Below are positions 6,917-12,505 of a stretch of DNA of 12,505 nt, piece by piece. Source of the DNA: Bacteroidales bacterium. GTDB taxonomy: Bacteria; Bacteroidota; Bacteroidia; Bacteroidales; UBA932. The notes beneath the pieces were generated by a model. It saw only the letters and a list, made by a program, of their open reading frames with translations, was not told the DNA's origin and searched no databases. Positions within the stretch are counted from its first letter, which is position 1. Each line of letters begins with the position of its first letter. The stretch lies in the NCBI GenBank assembly GCA_016303175.1, contig JAEDMF010000039.1:1-12505 (forward strand), written 5' to 3'. The translations under genes and the position numbers were made by a program.

Positions 6917-8785
6917 ATGAGTTTTATGTATAATCCGTTCCCCTTTGACGACCCCAGACCCGTCAACAGGCCGGAACTCTCCAAAAAGACAGTTGAATCA
7001 GTAGTGAGCGGTGGCACTCCTGCCGTGGCGAAGAAATTCGTTGCGGAACTTGCCCCCAAGGCCGCCAAGGAAGGTGTAATTGTGGCCTTCGATGGCTATA
7101 CTACCGCGTCGTGGAAACTTTTCCTCAACCTCATGGCCCGCGAATGTGACCTGCTCGGCCTCCAGTTTGAGGAGATAGACGTCAATGAGGCTACCCTCAA
7201 GAGCGGTAAGGAAATCGACGATATGATTGATTCACTGCTCATTTGGGATACTAAGATTGACCCCACCCTGCTCTACGGCAAAATTTACCACGGGGGCTAC
7301 ATAGGCCTGATGGACGAGGCGAAGACCGCCGCATTCCGTGCCGACCTTCCTGCCCGCAAGAGCGCCGGCAAAATTACGGCCGTGTTCGGATATGGCTCTC
7401 TCATCAAGGAACTGCGCGATTTGTACGATGTGAAATGCTTCTTCGACATCACCCCGAAGAACTCCATACTCCGCATACGCCGCGGGGAATATGCCAACCT
7501 CGGTAAGAAGCACACCGGCATAATCAACCGCACCATACGCCGCTGCTATTACTGCGATTTCGAGTGTGCCGTGCAGAACCGCAAGGAACTTTTCCACAAT
7601 AACGTTCCCGACTACTACTTCCTGGACAATGACCCCCATAAACTCCAGATGCTGCCCTTCGAGGCCTTCGCTGACGTCTGCGCCCAGCTCGTGAAGTACC
7701 CCTTCCGCGCCAAACCCTGCTACCTTGAGGGAGTATGGGGAGGTACCTATATGAAGAAGCTCCGCAACCTGCCCAAGGAAATGCGCAATGCGGCCTGGGT
7801 ATTTGACTTCATCCCCATGGAGGTCAGCGTCGTTGTAGAGGCAGGCGGAGAACTGCTCGACATCAACTACTGCTCCTTCGTGCACAAGGAGGGAGTCAAT
7901 CTCATGGGCCAGGCCTGCGTGGACCACTTCGAGGGCTATTTCCCCATCCGTTTCAACTACGACGACTCCTATCACTCAACCGGCAACATGAGTGTGCAGT
8001 GCCACTCCGGCGGCAAGTACAATATCGAGAACTACAATGAGTTCGGACGCCAGGATGAGAGCTACTATGTGGTTGTGACCGGCCACGAGGCCAAGACCTT
8101 CATCGGCTTCCGTGACGACGCCGACATTCCCCAGTTCTTCAAGGACATTGAGGCCGCCGACACCGAGCACAAGCCCTGCGACTATATGAAGTATGTAAGC
8201 TATGAGGAGAGCAAGCCCGGTCTTCAGGTGATGCTGCCCGCCGGAACCATTCACTCTTCCGGCCGCAACCAGGTTATCCTCGAGATAGGCTCCCTGACCA
8301 TAGGCTCCTATACTTATAAGATGTACGACTATCTCCGTCTGGATTTCGACGGCAAACAGCGTCCCATCCATACCAAATTGGGAGAGGAGAATGTGCGTCA
8401 GGACCGTCGCTACAGCGTTATCCACGACCCCAAGAGCCCCGAATACATAGTTCAGACACCTCGTCTGGACAAGGAGGGCGAGGGCTGGCAGGAGTACATT
8501 CTCGGCGAGAATCCCCAGATGTACATCTCCCTGCGCCGCCTTGAATTTGAGAAACAGTGCCCCCAGAATACGGTGGACCGTTTCCACGTACTTGCCCTTG
8601 TGGACGGTGAGGCCTGCCGTGTGCGCAGCGTAGCCCATCCCGAGCGCTATTTCGACATGCAGTTCATGGACATAGTCTGTGTGCCTGCCGATATGGGCGA
8701 GTATGTAATAGAGAATCTTGGAGTAGAGCCCATACGCATCCACAAGACCACCTTGCGTCAGGGCTTCGAGAACGATCCCAGATAG
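6917..8785 (+). CDS. Type I phosphomannose isomerase-like cupin with extra N-terminal domain
   Basis: The 622-residue protein is about half as long again as classical ManA. Residues about 265-490 carry a type I phosphomannose isomerase (PMI) cupin: a GVWGG motif (272-276), the metal site QCH (Gln361, His363) and QDESYYVV with Glu381, and LPAGTIH with His446. All four PMI zinc ligands are thus present. The segment TYKMYDYLRLD (466-476) matches the TYR-YD-R stretch of PMI except that the usual catalytic-site arginine is lysine. Residues about 490-622 form a second cupin-like barrel. Residues 1-230 have no PMI counterpart; a VIVAFDGYTTASWKLFL stretch (54-70) recalls a P-loop kinase strand and loop but lacks a true Walker A GK[ST], so any nucleotide role is speculative. 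The likely role is isomerisation of a (phospho)sugar with its operon partners. The start is 9 bases after the previous stop. Confidence 0.83.
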   Translation: MSFMYNPFPFDDPRPVNRPELSKKTVESVVSGGTPAVAKKFVAELAPKAAKEGVIVAFDGYTTASWKLFLNLMARECDLLGLQFEEIDVNEATLKSGKEIDDMIDSLLIWDTKIDPTLLYGKIYHGGYIGLMDEAKTAAFRADLPARKSAGKITAVFGYGSLIKELRDLYDVKCFFDITPKNSILRIRRGEYANLGKKHTGIINRTIRRCYYCDFECAVQNRKELFHNNVPDYYFLDNDPHKLQMLPFEAFADVCAQLVKYPFRAKPCYLEGVWGGTYMKKLRNLPKEMRNAAWVFDFIPMEVSVVVEAGGELLDINYCSFVHKEGVNLMGQACVDHFEGYFPIRFNYDDSYHSTGNMSVQCHSGGKYNIENYNEFGRQDESYYVVVTGHEAKTFIGFRDDADIPQFFKDIEAADTEHKPCDYMKYVSYEESKPGLQVMLPAGTIHSSGRNQVILEIGSLTIGSYTYKMYDYLRLDFDGKQRPIHTKLGEENVRQDRRYSVIHDPKSPEYIVQTPRLDKEGEGWQEYILGENPQMYISLRRLEFEKQCPQNTVDRFHVLALVDGEACRVRSVAHPERYFDMQFMDIVCVPADMGEYVIENLGVEPIRIHKTTLRQGFENDPR

Positions 8786-8808
8786 GGAACTCCAATAAAT
8801 AACTGCTT

Positions 8809-9585
8809 ATGCATAAGATACTTCTGGATATAGGAGGTACTTTCATCAAATGTTCCGACGGAAGGGAGGTTCCCATAAATTCCGCCGGAACACGCGATGA
8901 GATAGTATCTGCTTTGCGTGAGGCTGTGGCCGCCTGTGATTGTGTGCGCGCCGCCGTCCCCGGTCCCTTTGATTACGGAACGGGCCACTTCCTGATGAAA
9001 CACAAGTTTGCCGCCGTGTACGGCGAATATTTTCAGGATATTGTGGGCGTGCAGGATTGCAAGTTTATTCACGACGTGAACTGTATGTTGCTCGGAGAGA
9101 TGGCGGGCGGCAACGGCAGCTCTTACTCCAGAGTGGCAATGGTGGCTCTCGGCACGGGCCTGGGTTTCAGTATGAGCATAGACGGCGCTCTTCTCCTTTC
9201 TGAATTGGGCAGTCCCGCCGTGAGCCTCTACAATCGTCCTTTCCGGGATGGAGTGCTGGAGGATTACGTCTCAAAGAGGGGAGTATGGAAACTTTACGGC
9301 GACTCTTCTCTGACAGTCAAGGAGATAGCGTCCCGTGCCCTGCAGGGTGAAGAACGAGCCATAGATGCCTTCCGCAATATGGGAGAGATAATCGGAACCC
9401 AAATAGCCGCCGTAATGCGGGAGTACGACATAGAATGTCTGCTGCTTGGAGGCCAGATTTCCCGCTCTTGGAAACTTTTTGCGCCTTATATTTCAGCGCA
9501 GTTCGTGCAGGCCGGTCTGAAAATCGACATTCAGCCGATTTCTGATTTTGACAACGCTACTTTCAATGGCCTCAAGGCTTTGTGA
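8809..9585 (+). CDS. ROK-family sugar kinase lacking the zinc-binding cysteines
   Basis: The 258-residue protein has the ROK/hexokinase-like ATPase motifs in order: DIGGTFIK (7-14) for phosphate 1; the catalytic region HDVNCMLLGE (88-97) with Asp89 as base and Glu97; GTGLG (115-119) for phosphate 2; and LLGGQISRS (212-220) near the adenosine site. It lacks a helix-turn-helix, so it is an enzyme rather than a NagC-type repressor. It is shorter than the usual 290-320 residues. The CxCGxxGCxE zinc motif of ROK kinases is replaced by NRPFRDGVLEDYVS (142-155), which keeps the GxLEDYVS frame but no cysteine. The role inferred from context is ATP-dependent phosphorylation of the sugar or the ketose made by the isomerase. 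It follows the PMI-like gene by 23 bases and precedes the nuclease by 16. Confidence 0.87.
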   Translation: MHKILLDIGGTFIKCSDGREVPINSAGTRDEIVSALREAVAACDCVRAAVPGPFDYGTGHFLMKHKFAAVYGEYFQDIVGVQDCKFIHDVNCMLLGEMAGGNGSSYSRVAMVALGTGLGFSMSIDGALLLSELGSPAVSLYNRPFRDGVLEDYVSKRGVWKLYGDSSLTVKEIASRALQGEERAIDAFRNMGEIIGTQIAAVMREYDIECLLLGGQISRSWKLFAPYISAQFVQAGLKIDIQPISDFDNATFNGLKAL

Positions 9586-9601
9586 TTTTTCAGCAAATAG
9601 T

Positions 9602-10426
9602 ATGAAACGGATATTCGCATTTGTACTGCTTTCGCTCTTTTCTGCCCAGCTTTTCGCGTGGAGCGGAATGGGCCACGACGTTGTGGTGGAGATTGCCAAG
9701 AGACATCTTACTCCGAAGGCAAAGGAGGGGATAGCCCGCTATATGCCTTACGACATTACCCGGGACTCCCGCTGGATGGACAAGCACCGCAGTGACCCTG
9801 AACTGCTCTATATGTACCATTTCCACGAGCAGTGCATCAATTTGGAAACTCTCGAGTATGACCCCAATGCTCAGGTGGAAAAGGGCGACATAATGAGGGG
9901 ACTGTTTCTTGCCGAGTATAACCTTAGCCATCGCGAACATCTGAGCGACTCGGTCGTTGTGCTCAATATCAGGATGCTACTCCATTTTATGGGGGACCTT
10001 CATTGTCCTGTGCACATAGGAGTGCCCGGAATATGGTTTCCTAAGCCTCCATATCGCGAGGATATGGGAAAATGGTATTGGAAGGGGACGGCATACAAGA
10101 GCTTTCACAAACTTATCGACCGTGCCCCCGGGCTTCTCAATCCGGATTTGACTGCCGTGCAACTTGCCGAAAAGCTGGACAAAAAGATTCCCCGCTCACG
10201 CAGCCGCAAGTGGACAAGGGGCGATTTTGTGGACTGGACCAACGATGCAGCTCGAAGCGGCTTCCGCATCTATGATTACTTCCCTCCCTTGTGGGAAATT
10301 CCGGACAGTCCCGAACCCAAGTACATTCCCGACGATTTCCTGGACAACACTGAGGCGATTCTGAATGAAGCCCTTCTCAAGGCCGGTTACCGCCTTGCCC
10401 ACGTGCTGAACAATTGTTTCAGATAG
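9602..10426 (+). CDS. Secreted S1/P1-type nuclease
   Basis: The 274-residue precursor has a signal peptide (MKRIFAFVLLSLFSAQLFA) cleaved before Trp20. This is characteristic of the family, because the mature N-terminal tryptophan is itself a zinc ligand. All nine expected tri-zinc ligands can be placed: Trp20, His25 (WSGMGH), Asp60 (SRWMD), His73 (YHF), His128/Asp132/His138 (HFMGDLHCPVH), and His169/Asp173 (FHKLID). It should be an active, exported, zinc-dependent nuclease or 3'-nucleotidase acting on single-stranded nucleic acid and supplying phosphate or nucleosides. I start it at 9602 rather than at the upstream in-frame ATG at 9548, because the earlier one overlaps the kinase gene and would bury the signal peptide. 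It is probably co-transcribed with the sugar operon but has no evident role in sugar use. Its stop is 20 bases from that of the convergent regulator gene. Confidence 0.93.
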   Translation: MKRIFAFVLLSLFSAQLFAWSGMGHDVVVEIAKRHLTPKAKEGIARYMPYDITRDSRWMDKHRSDPELLYMYHFHEQCINLETLEYDPNAQVEKGDIMRGLFLAEYNLSHREHLSDSVVVLNIRMLLHFMGDLHCPVHIGVPGIWFPKPPYREDMGKWYWKGTAYKSFHKLIDRAPGLLNPDLTAVQLAEKLDKKIPRSRSRKWTRGDFVDWTNDAARSGFRIYDYFPPLWEIPDSPEPKYIPDDFLDNTEAILNEALLKAGYRLAHVLNNCFR

Positions 10427-10446
10427 GCATCTCGCCCGGCTTTCGA

Positions 10447-11964
10447 CTACAGAGTCATCACCACTTTGTCGAATTCCTTTTTCGGCACCAGCGAACTTTG
10501 CTGAAGATGAGTGTGGTAGGAATAGACTGTGGTCACGGACATATTGAGGATTTTGGCTATCTTACGCCGGTCAGCAATACCTATTCGTATTAGGGCGAGT
10601 ATACGCAGATGGGTTGACATCGAACCGTCCGTATTGAGCCGGAATTGAGCTTCGGGCCTCATTATCATATTCAAATTCGACACGAAGTCGGGGAATATTC
10701 CTAGGAAGGCCGTGTCGAAATCTTTCAGCAGTTTAGCAAATTCGCTATCGGCGAACAGGGGCTTGCGCAGCATTGCCAATATGGCTTCGGGGCCGTCTTT
10801 TTTGGCCGTCTGCCTCAATTGGGAGCGGTATTCATCGACTTTGTTCAGATAGTCCACGCATCTTTCCATATAGATGCTGAGGAAACTGTCCTTGATGCGT
10901 GAGACTTCCTCAACTTTCCGGTGGGAGTGGAGCAGTTTGATGAAGAAGGTGACCAGAACTGCCAGAAGGCTCAGGATTATGAGACCGGTTATGTAGAGTA
11001 TGCGCTTCCGGCTCCTTTCCTGGGCGACGAGCAGTTCCAGTATCTCCAGTTCGAGACTGTTGATATAGTTGTACCGGGATGTATAATTGTACTGAAGGGC
11101 ATCCTGTTTTGTGCGTTGGATGTAGCTGACGGCCCTTTTTGCACTCCCTTCCATCAGGCATATCCTCGACAACTCCATAAGGGCGCCGTAGCCCTTTGCG
11201 GATATTCTGATGTCCGTAATTGCCGATTCTACAAGATAGTCGCGGGCCTTTTCCTGCTCTCCCGCAATGTAGTGCAGGCGCGCGATATAGTAATTGCTTT
11301 TGGCATATTCATTCTTCTCTATGGAGGCGCTTTCCTTTGCGATAATGGCCTTCAGACGCTTCTGCGCTTTCTCCAGCGGCATAGTTTCCGGGTGCAGCCT
11401 CGCCATCAGATATATGGAGTATGCTTTCAAACTGTCCTTTTGCCACCATTCCTGCGCAAGCCTCTTCTTTGCAAGCCGGTAATCCTCCTTATGCTTGTCC
11501 TCGAGGGCGCTGAGCAGACTGTAGCGTGCGGTATAGTACACTTCCAGGTCTTTTTTGTCCAGCAGGTCAGGATTTATCTGGCCGAGGTACGACTGAGCCT
11601 GTTCCACTGAGTCCTGACGGCACAGCACACGTGCCAGATGGGCCTTGCTTATACTCAGGGCGCGGGGGTCGTCTCCGCTCAGTTCCAGCATTTTCCGCGC
11701 GTGATGCTTGCAAGAGTCGGTATTGAATACGAAATACCTCTCCTGGATTTCGTACTCGAGCAGGAAGCGTTCATTCCGCTTGTCCTCATCGTTTTGCAAC
11801 TCCAGTGTTTCCAACAGCCTGCGCAGGGAGTCCTGACGGTGTAGAAATGCTTCGTCGTATTGCGGGGAAAGGTCCAGCTCCCGCTCCAGCCTTCTGTATG
11901 AATCGTTGCAGGATGAAAGCAGGGTAACCAGCAGGAAAATTATGGGTAAAAACTCTCGTTTCAT
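10447..11964 (-). CDS. TPR membrane regulator with C-terminal HTH (DUF6377-type)
   Basis: The 505-residue protein begins with a signal sequence ending in a lipobox LSSC (Cys19), so it may be a lipoprotein. Residues about 35-315 are helical tetratricopeptide-like repeats rich in A/Y/L heptad positions (for example YYIARLHYIAGEQEKA, 225-240), expected in the periplasm. A single transmembrane segment spans about 323-345. The cytoplasmic part begins KDSFLSIYMERCVDYLNKVD (358-377), a hallmark of the DUF6377 family. It ends in a LuxR-like helix-turn-helix with THLRILALIRIGIADRRKIA (451-470) and MSVTTVYSYHTHLQQ (475-489). Such one-component regulators in Bacteroidetes are thought to sense an envelope or substrate signal and act on DNA directly; the signal here is unknown. 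The divergent exported phosphoesterase-family gene is a natural candidate target. The start is fixed by the signal peptide. Confidence 0.87.
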   Translation of the reverse strand: MKREFLPIIFLLVTLLSSCNDSYRRLERELDLSPQYDEAFLHRQDSLRRLLETLELQNDEDKRNERFLLEYEIQERYFVFNTDSCKHHARKMLELSGDDPRALSISKAHLARVLCRQDSVEQAQSYLGQINPDLLDKKDLEVYYTARYSLLSALEDKHKEDYRLAKKRLAQEWWQKDSLKAYSIYLMARLHPETMPLEKAQKRLKAIIAKESASIEKNEYAKSNYYIARLHYIAGEQEKARDYLVESAITDIRISAKGYGALMELSRICLMEGSAKRAVSYIQRTKQDALQYNYTSRYNYINSLELEILELLVAQERSRKRILYITGLIILSLLAVLVTFFIKLLHSHRKVEEVSRIKDSFLSIYMERCVDYLNKVDEYRSQLRQTAKKDGPEAILAMLRKPLFADSEFAKLLKDFDTAFLGIFPDFVSNLNMIMRPEAQFRLNTDGSMSTHLRILALIRIGIADRRKIAKILNMSVTTVYSYHTHLQQSSLVPKKEFDKVVMTL

Positions 11965-11968
11965 GTGT

Positions 11969-11976
11969 CAAAGATA
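11969..11976 (-). promoter_or_regulatory. -7 promoter box of the TPR/HTH regulator gene
   Basis: On the minus strand this is TATCTTTG, a perfect Bacteroidetes -7 box, separated from the regulator's ATG by just ACAC. The predicted transcription start falls on or beside the A of the ATG, implying a leaderless mRNA. No clear -33 TTTG stands at the usual spacing; the nearest, at 12003-12006 on the minus strand, is 26 bases away. Confidence 0.55.
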
Positions 11977-12093
11977 TAAATATTTCTTGTTTATCATATC
12001 TGCAAATCCTTAATATGTGCGTTTCTATTGCAGTTATTGTAAAAATCAATCTTGTTTTTTGAGAAAGAGCCATTTATGGACTTCATTCATAGG

Positions 12094-12101
12094 TATCTTT
12101 G
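12094..12101 (+). promoter_or_regulatory. -7 promoter box of the EEP-family gene
   Basis: TATCTTTG matches TAnnTTTG perfectly and has a TTTA (12073-12076) 17 bases upstream as a possible -33 element. Transcription would start near 12106, giving a leader of about 36 bases. A short inverted repeat, TTTGTT (12098-12103) with AACAAA (12111-12116), overlaps the end of the box and the start site and could be an operator; it is short enough to be chance. The rest of the 178-base gap (11965-12142) is AT-rich and shows nothing else I recognise. Confidence 0.55.
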
Positions 12102-12142
12102 TTTAGAGACAACAAACTCAGTATGGAGTAAACACACATAAT

Positions 12143-12505
12143 ATGAAGGCGAACATCAGATTTATTTTGACAGCGTTTATGCTGCTTTTTCTCACTGTAG
12201 GCATAGCCTGCGGAAAAGACAACATTACTGCCGGAAAGAAAAAAGGGACAGAAAAGGAACAGCCCGGCCGCCTGAGAGTGGGGTCATATAATCTGCGCAT
12301 GCAGGGAGCGGACAAGGGTGAGGATGACTGGTCCCTCAGAAGGGGCAGGGTAGTCAGGAGCGTCATCGACAATGATTTCGACGTCTTCGGGGTACAGGAA
12401 CTGACCGAGGGCGCCCAGCAAGAACTGTCCTGGGATCTGGGAGGAAGATATGCTGCAATTTTCTTCAGCCCCTACAGCCAAAACGGCGTAGGCGGAAAGG
12501 CCCAG
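12143..12505 (+). CDS. Exported endonuclease/exonuclease/phosphatase-family protein, N-terminal part
   Basis: The gene runs off the window, so only 121 residues are visible. An N-terminal hydrophobic segment (about residues 6-22) ends in GIAC with Cys23, a possible lipoprotein cleavage site, although Gly rather than Leu at -3 makes the lipobox imperfect. A Lys/Glu-rich linker follows. The catalytic domain then begins with LRVGSYNLR (44-52), whose Asn50 is the first active-site residue of the EEP fold, and continues to DFDVFGVQE (78-86), whose Glu86 is the metal-binding glutamate. Relatives in Bacteroidetes are annotated as secreted nucleases or phosphodiesterases, so it probably acts on a phosphodiester substrate in the envelope. 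Later catalytic Asp and His residues lie outside the window. It is divergent from the TPR/HTH regulator, which may control it. Confidence 0.87.
   Translation, partial: MKANIRFILTAFMLLFLTVGIACGKDNITAGKKKGTEKEQPGRLRVGSYNLRMQGADKGEDDWSLRRGRVVRSVIDNDFDVFGVQELTEGAQQELSWDLGGRYAAIFFSPYSQNGVGGKAQ

Noticed and set aside
5696..8743. Long minus-strand frames (375, 247 and 255 codons) opposite the isomerase and PMI-like genes
   Set aside because: They mirror strongly supported coding sequence, show no family motifs and have no promoter box; they are shadows of codon usage.
8809..9585. The ROK protein as a NagC/Mlc-type repressor
   Set aside because: It begins directly at the DIGGT phosphate motif and has no helix-turn-helix region.
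9548..9601. A longer start for the S1/P1 nuclease
   Set aside because: It overlaps the kinase gene and places 18 polar residues before an otherwise standard signal peptide.
10427..10446. A shared terminator hairpin between the converging nuclease and TPR regulator genes
   Set aside because: The 20 bases hold only a tiny GCC/GGC pairing and no T-run on either strand.

Overview
The window looks like chromosomal DNA of a Bacteroidota species, most likely Bacteroidales. Start codons lack Shine-Dalgarno sequences, intergenic regions carry the Bacteroidetes -7 promoter box TAnnTTTG (TATCTTTG three times, TATATTTG once), and several families present are typical of this phylum: a DUF6377-type TPR/HTH regulator, a GxDLY-SGNH esterase, a secreted S1/P1 nuclease, and a GntR regulator with a LacI-type sensor. 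The coding DNA is moderately GC-rich with frequent ATA isoleucine codons. Genus cannot be given from this sequence. I see no mobile element, CRISPR array, tRNA or rRNA, and no gene-free stretch over 300 bases; the longest gap is 178 bases (11965-12142).

Layout. (1) 1-354: 3' end of a short-chain dehydrogenase. (2) 413-1954: a cation diffusion facilitator (metal efflux) protein fused in frame to a complete CBM9-like carbohydrate-binding domain, an unusual combination. (3) 1985-3055: a secreted GxDLY/SGNH esterase. It converges, with only 3 bases between stop codons, on (4) 3059-4084, a GntR regulator on the minus strand. (5) 4167-9585: a tight plus-strand operon, divergent from the regulator: MFS transporter, AraA/FucI-like sugar isomerase, a 622-residue two-part protein with a type I phosphomannose-isomerase-like cupin, and a ROK sugar kinase. 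An S1/P1 nuclease (9602-10426) follows after 16 bases. (6) 10447-11964 on the minus strand: a TPR membrane regulator of the DUF6377 type. (7) 12143 to the window end: the start of an exported endonuclease/exonuclease/phosphatase-family protein, divergent from (6).

How it fits together. The regulator, importer, isomerase, phosphosugar-isomerase-like protein and kinase make a complete uptake, isomerisation and phosphorylation module for one sugar. The sugar itself cannot be named from sequence. Three phased copies of ACCAAAGT lie between the divergent regulator and transporter, and the last overlaps the transporter's start codon; they are the best candidate for the regulator's operator. The most unusual items are the transporter-CBM9 fusion, this unassigned sugar operon with its cysteine-free ROK kinase and two-part PMI-like enzyme, and promoter boxes sitting so close to start codons that the transcripts may be leaderless.
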